Assembly (NCBI GenBank): GCA_904398645.1
Contig: CAJFPH010000084.1
Span: 1 to 27,545, forward strand
Source: Allobutyricicoccus pentlandensis
GTDB lineage: Bacteria > Bacillota > Clostridia > Oscillospirales > QAMX01
DNA length: 27,545 nucleotides
Reading direction: 5' to 3'
Shown here piece by piece: positions 1 to 6,761 of this stretch. Below the pieces are notes generated by a model. That model was not told the origin of the DNA. It was given only the letters and a program-made list of their open reading frames with translations, and searched no databases. Every line of letters begins with the position of its first letter. Position 1 is the stretch's first letter. Made by a program: the position numbers and the translations under genes.

Positions 1-102
1 AAAGCAGATTATTTTTTTATATCATATTCCTTTTGTTTTGTCAAGCGTAAGCTAAAAATCATATTTGAAATGCTGATAACGTACAGGCTGCCCCTATACT
101 GG

Positions 103-131
103 TTGACACTCGCCTTTTGTTATGTTATTAT
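103..131 (+). promoter_or_regulatory. Sigma-A type promoter of the cupin gene
   Basis: TTGACA at 103-108, a 17-bp spacer and TATTAT at 126-131. The start codon of the cupin gene follows at 165 with AAGGAGGAG just before it. Upstream, 1-102 is AT-rich and holds no gene that I can see. Confidence 0.75.
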
Positions 132-164
132 TTCCATAAGATATATCGATAAGGAGGAGCAATT

Positions 165-539
165 ATGAACCATTTACCTTTTGATATTAACGAGGTGAAG
201 TGGCAGGATTTCGGCGAGGGCATTAAGTCCTGCGTCTGGAAACCTGACGAAAAATGCTGCGTGCAGTACTGGGAAATTCAACCCGGCATTGGCGCTGCGC
301 CACATTCTCACGCGGCAGAACAAATTACGTACGTCCAAACTGGCTATATGAATCTCTATATGGATGGCAAGGTCTATGACTTGGGACCGGGTTGCTTTGC
401 CCGCATTCCATCCAATGTGGAACATTCTACAAAGAATGTTGGTCAAAGCGTCGTCGTAAACATTGACTTTTTTATCCCCGATCGCGATGATCGCGTTGAA
501 AGTGAAAAAATTGCGGACTTGGGACATCATTGGGAATAA
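165..539 (+). CDS. Small single-domain cupin protein
   Basis: A 124-residue protein that is essentially one cupin beta-barrel. Motif 1 is seen as PHSHAAEQ (His47, His49, Glu52) and motif 2 as IPSNVEH (His87). These are the usual metal ligands of the fold, so a mononuclear metal site is likely. There is no signal peptide or second domain, so it should be cytosolic. Stand-alone cupins of this size include isomerases, dioxygenases and ligand-binding proteins, and the sequence alone does not say which. The start is supported by AAGGAGGAG six bases upstream and by a consensus promoter at 103-131. A hairpin terminator follows the stop, so the gene is monocistronic. Confidence 0.85.
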   Translation: MNHLPFDINEVKWQDFGEGIKSCVWKPDEKCCVQYWEIQPGIGAAPHSHAAEQITYVQTGYMNLYMDGKVYDLGPGCFARIPSNVEHSTKNVGQSVVVNIDFFIPDRDDRVESEKIADLGHHWE

Positions 540-569
540 GCCTATATCATTGAAATAACAAAATATCTG

Positions 570-606
570 TGGGGGTCCATGATATCATGAACCCCCAAGC
601 TTTTTA
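570..606 (+). terminator. Terminator of the cupin gene
   Basis: The arms TGGGGGT (570-576) and ACCCCCA (591-597) enclose the self-complementary CATGATATCATG. A T-rich stretch (602-605) follows. Confidence 0.75.
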
Positions 607-618
607 ATTGTGACAGAA

Positions 619-653
619 AACCTTCCGGCAGGAAAGTCTTCTGCCGGAAGGTT
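619..653 (-). terminator. Terminator of the pit-DUF47 operon
   Basis: Perfect 13-bp stem AACCTTCCGGCAG / CTGCCGGAAGGTT with a 9-base loop. Read on the minus strand it lies about 30 bases after the DUF47 stop and is followed by TTTTCTG. Confidence 0.75.
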
Positions 654-685
654 CGCTACAAAACAGTCTGCTGGATACACGAAAA

Positions 686-1309
686 TCAGGTGTTTTTCAT
701 AATGACACTTTCAATCACATCCGCTACATGTTCGCAAGCATCAATACATTTTTCCATATAAATATAAATTTCGCGCCACGCAATAATCTCAATTGGATCC
801 GTTGAATCCGTATGAAGTTTTCTCATAGAAGAAATAAACAGACGGTCGCCCTCTTCCTCCAGCGCATTGATCTCCACAATCAAATCGTGCAGGCCCTGGT
901 CACGCTTGAAATCCGGAAACTTTTGCATCAAGCTGCGCATGGTATCGCAGCAACGTATCAAAAGCTTTGCAAATCGAATCATTTCCGGGTTAATCAGGGT
1001 CACATTATTTACATACACACGCAAAAGGACATCCTCAATGCAGTCCGTTACTTCATCAATATTCTGACTCAAGGATATAATATCCTCACGCTCGATCGGC
1101 GTAATGAACGCGCGCATCAATTCAGCCATCATCTCGTGCTTACGGCTGTCGCCCTCATGCTCAATTGTATGCATTTGCTCTATTTTGCCGGGTAAGCTTT
1201 TAATGTCAAAACCGCCAAGTGTTTCTTCCAGCAATGTCGCCGCCTTGCAGGCACATGCCGCACACTCAATAAAATTGTCAAAATAAAACTGTTCACCTTT
1301 TTTCGACAT
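686..1309 (-). CDS. DUF47 (PhoU-like) phosphate transport accessory protein
   Basis: A 207-residue, almost wholly helical protein beginning MSKKGEQFYFDNF. The spacing of acidic, metal-binding-like helices (EHEGDSRKHEM, ITPIEREDI, LEEEGDRLF) is that of the DUF47/PhoU-like family. Members of that family are regularly encoded next to PiT transporters and are thought to modulate them. The start at 1309 is chosen because TAAGGAGAA lies just before it; the frame is open further upstream, but only inside the end of the pit gene. It sits 11 bases downstream of the transporter, so the two are cotranscribed and probably translated together. A 13-bp hairpin follows the stop. Confidence 0.88.
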   Translation of the reverse strand: MSKKGEQFYFDNFIECAACACKAATLLEETLGGFDIKSLPGKIEQMHTIEHEGDSRKHEMMAELMRAFITPIEREDIISLSQNIDEVTDCIEDVLLRVYVNNVTLINPEMIRFAKLLIRCCDTMRSLMQKFPDFKRDQGLHDLIVEINALEEEGDRLFISSMRKLHTDSTDPIEIIAWREIYIYMEKCIDACEHVADVIESVIMKNT

Positions 1310-1320
1310 AATTGTTCTCC

Positions 1321-2373
1321 TTAAAAAATTAACATGAAAAGTTTTGCCATCAAAAAGCCGATTAAACCGCAACCCGGAAAAGTTAGAACCCAGGTGAGCA
1401 CCATTTCCTTCACGACCTTAAAGTTCACCGCCGACATACGCTTCACAGCGCCGACGCCCATGATCGCAGTCGTCTTCGTATGTGTCGTGCTGACCGGGAT
1501 ACCAAAAACCGAGGAAAGCAACAGGCAAAGCGCCGAAGCAATATCTGCGGAAAAACCCTGGTACTTTTCCAGCCGCACCATGTCCATACCAACAGACTTA
1601 ATAATCTTCTTGCCGCCAACCGAAGTACCCAGGCCCATGACAACCGAGCACAGAAGCATCATCCAGATCGGAAGCTGTACGCCGGCAGTATTGTCGCCGC
1701 CGTTTGCAAGCACAATTCCCAGCATCAGGACACCAATAAACTTCTGCCCATCCTGCGCGCCATGCATAAACGACATTGCGGCACCGCCAAAAATCTGTGC
1801 GCCTCTGAAAAACGTATTTGCCTGGCGCCGATCCATCTTCCGGCAAAAGGTGACAACTAACTTGCAAATCAAATAACCGCTGCCAAAACCCAAAAGCGTT
1901 GAAAGCACCAATCCATACAGGACCTTTACCCACTCTTCGCCGTTGATACCGGAAAACCCGCCCTGTAATGCAATTGCCGCGCCGGAAATGCCCGCAATCA
2001 GTGCATGGCTTTCGCTCGTCGGGATACCAAAATACCACGCGGCTACCGCCCAAATGACAATGGCAAAAAGCGCAGCGCACAGAGCAATGAGCGCCACATC
2101 GTTATGCCCGGCAAAGTTAACCATGTTGCTGATGGTTATTGCCACGGTGGCATTGACCATCGTCATGACCAGCACCCCAAAAAAATTGAAGACCGCAGAC
2201 ATAACAATCGCAGCAGTTACTCCCATTGAACGGGTCGAAACGCACGTCGCAATCGCATTTGGCGCATCTGTCCACCCGTTAACAAAAATAACCCCCAGCG
2301 TTAAAAGTACAGTGACAAGTAACGCCGGATTTGTTGTAATCTGCTGCCATGCGGAGGAAAATGACATATCCAT
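1321..2373 (-). CDS. pit: Inorganic phosphate transporter, PiT family
   Basis: A 350-residue membrane protein with about ten hydrophobic segments. It shows the two inverted copies of the PiT signature: NGWTDAPNAIAT near residues 32-43 and FMHGAQDGQKFIG near 202-214. The GIPTSESHAL (116-125) and GIPVSTTHTKT repeats that pair with them are also present. PiT proteins move phosphate with a cation (H+ or Na+) across the cytoplasmic membrane. The usual Asn of the signature is replaced by Thr or Gln (WTDAPNA, AQDGQK), a variation I cannot interpret further. The start is preceded by AAAGGA; an alternative Met lies two codons in. It is the first gene of an operon with DUF47, behind a promoter with Pho-box-like repeats. 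Confidence 0.92.
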   Translation of the reverse strand: MDMSFSSAWQQITTNPALLVTVLLTLGVIFVNGWTDAPNAIATCVSTRSMGVTAAIVMSAVFNFFGVLVMTMVNATVAITISNMVNFAGHNDVALIALCAALFAIVIWAVAAWYFGIPTSESHALIAGISGAAIALQGGFSGINGEEWVKVLYGLVLSTLLGFGSGYLICKLVVTFCRKMDRRQANTFFRGAQIFGGAAMSFMHGAQDGQKFIGVLMLGIVLANGGDNTAGVQLPIWMMLLCSVVMGLGTSVGGKKIIKSVGMDMVRLEKYQGFSADIASALCLLLSSVFGIPVSTTHTKTTAIMGVGAVKRMSAVNFKVVKEMVLTWVLTFPGCGLIGFLMAKLFMLIF

Positions 2374-2458
2374 GGTGCTTTTCCATTCCTTTTTACAATC
2401 TTAGACAAAAAACAGCCTCTTCCATGATGTAAGCCGCAATTTACCCGTTATATTTATA

Positions 2459-2487
2459 ATTTTAACATAAAAGCGACATAAAGTAAA
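2459..2487 (-). promoter_or_regulatory. Promoter of the pit-DUF47 operon
   Basis: On the minus strand TTTACT (2487-2482), a 17-bp spacer and TAAAAT (2464-2459). The weak -35 fits a promoter needing an activator, for which the repeats at 2503-2539 are candidates. Confidence 0.55.
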
Positions 2488-2502
2488 GAAGCTCACTATA
2501 AT

Positions 2503-2539
2503 TTAACGTAGATTTAACGTAGATTAAGTCATATTAAGT
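2503..2539. promoter_or_regulatory. Candidate PhoP-type box: four phased TTAA(C/G) repeats
   Basis: TTAACG at 2503 and 2514, then TTAAGT at 2524 and 2534, spaced 11, 10 and 10 bases. The first two are part of an exact tandem repeat of ATTTAACGTAG. Firmicute PhoP binds tandem TTAACA-like hexamers at one-turn spacing. The array lies 15 bases upstream of the -35 of a phosphate transporter promoter. Another TTTACG lies at 2548 and a TTAACA at 2462. Confidence 0.6.
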
Positions 2540-2552
2540 AAAAACAATTTAC

Positions 2553-2591
2553 GTAAAATCATATAATGCCTTTATTTCATATAAATTTTAC
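2553..2591 (-). terminator. Weak AT-rich hairpin after asnB
   Basis: GTAAAATTTATAT pairs imperfectly with ATATGATTTTAC right after the asnB stop (minus strand). It has no clear T tract, so termination here is uncertain. Confidence 0.3.
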
Positions 2592-2593
2592 CT

Positions 2594-4429
2594 TCACACG
2601 ATTCTTACACGGTACTTTTTCATCCAGTAATTGACTTGCAGCATATAGGCAATTGTCTGCGGTATCGTCATGAGTTGACCGTACCATGGCACAGAGAGCG
2701 CACTGTTAAAAAGCCGTTCCAGCGCTGCGGCGTCTACAATAGAGAGCAGCGGCGACGAGGAATCCCGCAACACGTCGCGCAATTCACTTGCAACAGCTTC
2801 CAAATAGCCCGGATGATGGGTTTTGGGATAAGGGCTTTTTTTGCGCCACAATACTTCTTCTGGCAGCAGCCCTGCCATTGCCTGCCTTAGAAGACCCTTT
2901 TCACAGTTTCTGTAATCTTTATACTCCCATGGCACAGCATAAAGATATTCTGCGATTCTATAATCGCAAAACGGTACTCTCACCTCCAGGCCGCTATACA
3001 TGCTCATACGGTCTTTGCGGTCGAGCAGCGTCTGCATGAACCACTTAAAATTCAAATAAATCATTTCCTTCATGCGCCGTTCTTCCCGCGTACGTGACGG
3101 CAACACCGGCGTTTCCTCCAGTGTTGCGCGGTAGCGCTCGTCTACATATGCATTCGGATCGGCCCCGTCCAGCACATCGCGTTTTAGAAACGACGCTCTC
3201 CACGCCGTCGACTGTGCCCAGGGAAAACCATAGCGTTCACGGATTTCACAATCACGAAACCAGGGATACCCTCCAAAAATTTCATCAGCGCATTCACCGG
3301 ATAGCGCAACCGTCGCATGCTTTTTTATTTCACGGCAAAAGAGCAGAAGCGATGAATCCACGTCCGCCATACCCGGCAAATCGCGTGCATCCACCGCGGC
3401 ATAAAGAGCCCGTGCTACCTCAACATGGCTGAGCACGACATCGTGATGGATTGCAGACAGCGCGTGATTCATGATTCGGATATAAGCGTTGTCTCCGGAC
3501 GGTTGAAAGTGGCTTGCCTTAAAATAACGGTCATTTTCTTGATAATCGACAGAAAACGTATGCAGCCTGCCGCCGCATTCCCGCATGTGCCGGTCCGCAA
3601 CAGCAGAAATGATGCTGGAATCCAGTCCGCCGGACAGGAACGTACACACCGGAACGTCTGAAACAAGCTGGCGCTGAATGGCGTCCAGCACCAGTTCCCG
3701 TACACGCGCAACTGTTTTTTCAAAATCATCCTCATGCTCGTGGTCCTCAAGCGACCAGTACCGGCGCAAGCGCAGGCCGTCGCGGGTCAGATACCCACAC
3801 ATTCCCGGTTGAAGTTCAAGAATGTCACGAAATACGCCGTAGCCAGGTGTGCGGCCTGGTCCGATCAGCATAATTTCCAAAATAGCGCTTTGGTCGATTA
3901 CAGCTTCCACTTCCGGATGGGCCAGCAACGTTTTCATTTCGGAGGCAAATATAAATGCGTTGCCACGGTGTAAATAGAAAAAGGGTTTGACGCCAATACG
4001 GTCGCGCGCGATAAAGAGACGCTCACGGTGATGTTCCCAAACCGCAAAAGCAAAAATGCCGTTAAAACGGTCTACACACTGTTCGCCCCACTGCATATAG
4101 GCGTGTAGCAAAACTTCCGTATCTGAGTGTCCATGAAAACGGTGTCCTTTCAGCATAAGCTCGCGGCGCAGTTCCTGTGTATTATACAGCTCGCCGTTAT
4201 AGACCAGCGAATATTCTTCGCCATTCCAGATTCCACACATGGGCTGGCGTCCATTTTCAATATCTACGACGCAAAGGCGCGTATGCAAAAGAGAAGCGGG
4301 TCCGTCTACCACGCTGCCAGACTGATCCGGGCCGCGCCGTTCCATGGTATCCAGCATCTGTTCATACGCCGCTCCGGTTTGATACCGGCCGGACTCCGCA
4401 AAATCAAGTATTCCAGCAATTGCACACAT
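2594..4429 (-). CDS. asnB: Asparagine synthase (glutamine-hydrolysing)
   Basis: 611 residues. It makes asparagine from aspartate, ATP and glutamine in the cytosol. The N-terminal class-II glutaminase has the nucleophile Cys2 (MCAIAGI, after Met removal), with RRGPDQ (31-36), Arg51, NGE (78-80) and SDTE (102-105) for glutamine binding. The C-terminal synthetase domain has the PP-loop SGGLDSS at 266-272 and the later SGECADEIFGGYPW region. The frame is open 19 codons further upstream, but only a start at 4429 exposes the catalytic cysteine, and AAAGGAG lies before it. Length and domain order are normal for AsnB. Its predicted transcript starts immediately upstream at a stem-loop (4459-4494). 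Confidence 0.95.
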   Translation of the reverse strand: MCAIAGILDFAESGRYQTGAAYEQMLDTMERRGPDQSGSVVDGPASLLHTRLCVVDIENGRQPMCGIWNGEEYSLVYNGELYNTQELRRELMLKGHRFHGHSDTEVLLHAYMQWGEQCVDRFNGIFAFAVWEHHRERLFIARDRIGVKPFFYLHRGNAFIFASEMKTLLAHPEVEAVIDQSAILEIMLIGPGRTPGYGVFRDILELQPGMCGYLTRDGLRLRRYWSLEDHEHEDDFEKTVARVRELVLDAIQRQLVSDVPVCTFLSGGLDSSIISAVADRHMRECGGRLHTFSVDYQENDRYFKASHFQPSGDNAYIRIMNHALSAIHHDVVLSHVEVARALYAAVDARDLPGMADVDSSLLLFCREIKKHATVALSGECADEIFGGYPWFRDCEIRERYGFPWAQSTAWRASFLKRDVLDGADPNAYVDERYRATLEETPVLPSRTREERRMKEMIYLNFKWFMQTLLDRKDRMSMYSGLEVRVPFCDYRIAEYLYAVPWEYKDYRNCEKGLLRQAMAGLLPEEVLWRKKSPYPKTHHPGYLEAVASELRDVLRDSSSPLLSIVDAAALERLFNSALSVPWYGQLMTIPQTIAYMLQVNYWMKKYRVRIV

Positions 4430-4458
4430 ATTAAATATTACTCCTTTACACAAATAAA

Positions 4459-4494
4459 GACGGTGCACGCCCTCATCTTGGAGCAAACACCGTC
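4459..4494 (-). promoter_or_regulatory. Stem-loop at the 5' end of the asnB mRNA
   Basis: Arms GACGGTG and CACCGTC close an extended hairpin with a second inner GCTC/GGGC stem. On the minus strand it begins about three bases after the predicted asnB transcription start and ends about 30 bases before the start codon. It could be an mRNA-stabilising leader or an attenuator. It is followed by TTTATTTG, so it could also be a weak terminator of the upstream gene. Confidence 0.5.
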
Positions 4495-4504
4495 GTTCAT
4501 TCTT

Positions 4505-4534
4505 ATTGTATGTAAAAGACCTGACCGATGTGAA
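4505..4534 (-). promoter_or_regulatory. Promoter of asnB
   Basis: On the minus strand TTCACA (4534-4529), an 18-bp spacer and TACAAT (4510-4505). Each hexamer matches five of six consensus bases. It lies just before, and slightly inside, the end of the upstream alkyltransferase-like gene (stop at 4538). Confidence 0.6.
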
Positions 4535-4537
4535 TCG

Positions 4538-4885
4538 CTAAATGGAAAGCTCGGAAAACAAATCCAAAAGCTGCTGTTCTTCCTCGAAAGAAGGACTCCA
4601 GCCATATCGCTGAAGGTCTACCGTATTTGCATCGGAAACCATAACACCTTCTGATTCCAAAAGATCCCTCTGCGCACCGTCAAACAAAAAGGCGCCTGCG
4701 CCTGAGAGAAAGCCACGACCGTTTACAACGCGATGGGCAACGGTTGCCGCGCCCCGGCCAAGCGCGCGGCCTACCTGGCGCGCATTGCGCGGTTTGCCAC
4801 ACAAATACGCCAGTTGCCCATAAGTCGCCACTTTTCCTTCCGGTATTCTGCTGCACACGATGCCAACTCGCTGAAAGAAATCCAT
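4538..4885 (-). CDS. Alkyltransferase-like protein (MGMT family, no acceptor Cys)
   Basis: A 115-residue protein consisting only of the DNA-binding domain of O6-alkylguanine-DNA alkyltransferases: FFQRVGIVCSRIPEGKVATYG, then the NARQVGRAL helix with the Arg finger (Arg36), then the active-site segment. That segment reads VAHRVVNGRG (49-58) where true alkyltransferases have PCHRV, so the alkyl-accepting Cys is Ala50. This is the hallmark of ATL proteins, which bind alkylated DNA and hand it to nucleotide excision repair without repairing it themselves. The start at 4885 is set by GAGGTG; the in-frame TTG at 4900 overlaps the predicted transcription start. It has its own promoter at 4905-4933. 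Confidence 0.88.
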   Translation of the reverse strand: MDFFQRVGIVCSRIPEGKVATYGQLAYLCGKPRNARQVGRALGRGAATVAHRVVNGRGFLSGAGAFLFDGAQRDLLESEGVMVSDANTVDLQRYGWSPSFEEEQQLLDLFSELSI

Positions 4886-4904
4886 ATCTGCACACCTCAA
4901 TCTG

Positions 4905-4933
4905 ATTATACAGAAAAGTTTATTCCGCTACAA
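4905..4933 (-). promoter_or_regulatory. Promoter of the alkyltransferase-like gene
   Basis: On the minus strand TTGTAG (4933-4928), a 17-bp spacer and a perfect TATAAT (4910-4905). The predicted leader is only about 13 bases long. Confidence 0.65.
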
Positions 4934-4950
4934 GTTATTTGCAAATTTTA

Positions 4951-4990
4951 TATTTCATAAAAGCCCGCAAACGCGGGCTTTTATGAAATA
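4951..4990 (-). terminator. Perfect 18-bp hairpin terminator
   Basis: TATTTCATAAAAGCCCGC and its exact complement flank an AAAC loop. It ends the transcript of the ferritin-like gene (stop at 5006). It is symmetrical, so it could work in both directions. Confidence 0.8.
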
Positions 4991-5005
4991 TCCTAAGCCG
5001 CCAGT

Positions 5006-5431
5006 TTATAAAAAAGCCTGCAACTGCCGAACATTTTCCCGCTGTGTTGACAGAAAGCGATTGGCAAGCTCTATCACCGATTGTTCTTTTCCCGTATAAT
5101 CGTGCAAATGCTGTAGTGTCTTATTAATTCCCATATTGTTTCCCTCAATTGTCATCTCGGCAATTTTGGAAGCAGAACGGTTTGCCGCCAGCTTACCCGC
5201 AGACATCATACGCGCAGAGGTTTTGGCCACTGTTCCAACATCATTTGCACGTTCGCCGTGCTCTAAAAGTAATTTTTCCGCGTCTCGTTCAAAATTACGG
5301 TACTCATCTAACTGCTGCGAAAGCACATTCTTCAGTCCCCCATCAGCCGTATAGTTCAGTACGGAGAGAATCCCTTCGCACCCCATTTCGGCGGTTTTAT
5401 GAATATACTGCAAAAGTTCCGTTTCCGGCAT
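5006..5431 (-). CDS. Ferritin-like helical protein of unknown function
   Basis: 141 residues, predicted all helical, with no signal peptide and no hydrophobic stretch long enough for a membrane segment. The pattern of long amphipathic helices with acidic and His residues (MPETELLQYIHKTAEMG, DEYRNFERDAEKLL, NNMGINKTLQHLHDY) resembles the ferritin-like/DUF2383-type small bundle proteins common in Clostridia. I assign the fold tentatively and no function. The start MPETEL is chosen because GAGGTGAT lies 8 bases before it; the frame is open 18 codons further upstream without a ribosome site. It is divergent from the ABC operon and ends in a perfect hairpin terminator. Confidence 0.7.
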   Translation of the reverse strand: MPETELLQYIHKTAEMGCEGILSVLNYTADGGLKNVLSQQLDEYRNFERDAEKLLLEHGERANDVGTVAKTSARMMSAGKLAANRSASKIAEMTIEGNNMGINKTLQHLHDYTGKEQSVIELANRFLSTQRENVRQLQAFL

Positions 5432-5506
5432 CAAGATTATCACCTCACAGATAGTCTGCCACAAAAAACGCCGATTATGAGACACGGCACCAAGAGTTTA
5501 GACTTC

Positions 5507-5523
5507 TCAGGTTTACTACCTGA
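5507..5523. promoter_or_regulatory. Distal dyad upstream of the ABC operon
   Basis: TCAGGT-TTACT-ACCTGA, a perfect 6-bp inverted repeat with a 5-base centre. It lies 29 bases upstream of the ABC operon -35 and within the region shared with the divergent ferritin-like gene. The same arm-5-arm layout recurs at 5557. Confidence 0.45.
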
Positions 5524-5551
5524 CATATGACTGCACAAAAATTTAATAAAT

Positions 5552-5580
5552 TTGACAAGTTTACTTCATAAACTTATAAT
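5552..5580 (+). promoter_or_regulatory. Consensus promoter of the ABC operon
   Basis: TTGACA at 5552-5557, a 17-bp spacer and TATAAT at 5575-5580: a full-consensus promoter. Such a strong promoter in front of an export system suggests control by a repressor. Confidence 0.8.
5557..5575. promoter_or_regulatory. Operator-like dyad filling the promoter spacer
   Basis: AAGTTTA-CTTCA-TAAACTT is a perfect 7-bp inverted repeat. It occupies the whole interval between -35 and -10, where a bound dimer would exclude RNA polymerase. No regulator gene is adjacent, so the repressor would be encoded elsewhere. Confidence 0.6.
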
Positions 5581-5620
5581 ATAACAAAAGGAAAATATAG
5601 GAGAGGAGGCGGAATGTGTT

Positions 5621-6742
5621 ATGCAATTTCTTGTAATAGATACACTGAAATTCATGCTACGTAATATCAGGGTTAATATCATCGTGATAGTGACTCTGCT
5701 TTTCGCATATCTTGCCTTTTTTCTTGGATGTAGCTATATAGAAGATGGCATACGGGATTTTGATACATTTCAATTAAAGGAGATGGACAGCTCTATCTAT
5801 TACGACGGCCGCATGCCGTATATCGGCAGTAAGATTGAATACAAACTCCCTGAGTCCGTCTTGGCAGATTTTTTCCGGCAGTATGATTTTGTGGAGGCGT
5901 ATACCGTCTGCGAATTTAGTGTATACCAAAATCAGGTGACTAGCGAGAAGCTCCGGTACTATGCAATTCAGGAGAGTTTTTCAGACTTCTATTTTTTCGA
6001 CGTACTTGAAGGCCGGTATTTCACTGATGAAGAATTTGAAAACGGCAGTGCGGTATGTCTTGTAGAAAAAACATATCAGGATCTTTATTCTGTCAAGGTG
6101 GGAGATACCGTAAATATAGATGGCACGGTATTTGAAATTGTTGGCGTTATCAAACGCAACGCCGATGCGGGTGGTATATTTCTTCCATACCGTACTTTGC
6201 AGGATGATGTCTCTAAAGCACAATATTTGCAGCGGTATACCATAGCGGCAGAGCTAACTGACCATATTTTTATGTCACAAATCGACTATGGGCAGCTCGG
6301 CCTGTCGGGAGTTGCAAAAACTGCGCGAGACTATTATCGGGAAAACATTCAGTTTTTCTTCAGCCGAAGTGTGATGGTAATTGCTGTGTGCCTGATTCTA
6401 TTTACCTATGCACTTTTAAACCTCTTTAATATCCTGTATAGCAAAATGGACGGAGAGCGTAAAACTTTCGGAATACGGATTGCACTAGGAGCTTCACATC
6501 GGCAGGTTTTTCTGCAATTTTTTCTGGAATGCCTGATACTGGTACTTTCTTCCGTAATTCTAATTTTTATTATGGACCCTCTTATTTCTATCCTGATAAA
6601 AGGCGTCATGAATCATTACTTTGGCGTTTATACGTTTATCTCTATGCTTCTTGTGTCAGTGGTTTCTTCCTATTTTGTAAGTTTGGCACTTATGTCGCGT
6701 TTTAAGAAAATGAATGTTGTGGAAATCATGAAGGACCTATAG
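5621..6742 (+). CDS. ABC transporter permease, FtsX/MacB class (first of two)
   Basis: 373 residues. A first membrane helix (about residues 17-38) is followed by a roughly 200-residue extracytoplasmic region of MacB-core type (FEIVGVIKR near its end). Three C-terminal helices follow, with the cytoplasmic coupling stretch ERKTFGIRIALGASHRQVF, and the protein ends VVEIMKDL. This is the FtsX-like permease topology, typical of systems that act mechanically on substrates outside the membrane or export peptides and drugs. GGAGAGGAGG precedes the start with a slightly long spacing; a 16-codon out-of-frame ORF begins at 5614 in between. It is first of three genes and presumably pairs with the next permease as a heterodimer. 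Confidence 0.88.
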   Translation: MQFLVIDTLKFMLRNIRVNIIVIVTLLFAYLAFFLGCSYIEDGIRDFDTFQLKEMDSSIYYDGRMPYIGSKIEYKLPESVLADFFRQYDFVEAYTVCEFSVYQNQVTSEKLRYYAIQESFSDFYFFDVLEGRYFTDEEFENGSAVCLVEKTYQDLYSVKVGDTVNIDGTVFEIVGVIKRNADAGGIFLPYRTLQDDVSKAQYLQRYTIAAELTDHIFMSQIDYGQLGLSGVAKTARDYYRENIQFFFSRSVMVIAVCLILFTYALLNLFNILYSKMDGERKTFGIRIALGASHRQVFLQFFLECLILVLSSVILIFIMDPLISILIKGVMNHYFGVYTFISMLLVSVVSSYFVSLALMSRFKKMNVVEIMKDL

Positions 6743-6761
6743 GGCGGGGAGGTAACTTGGA

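Noticed and set aside
2503..2539. CRISPR-like short repeats
   Set aside because: The repeats are 10-11 bases with no spacers. They fit a transcription factor array. No CRISPR array occurs in the window.
4430..4537. Possible T-box leader of asnB
   Set aside because: The region is too short and lacks the conserved T-box bulge (TGGN-type) and specifier structure.
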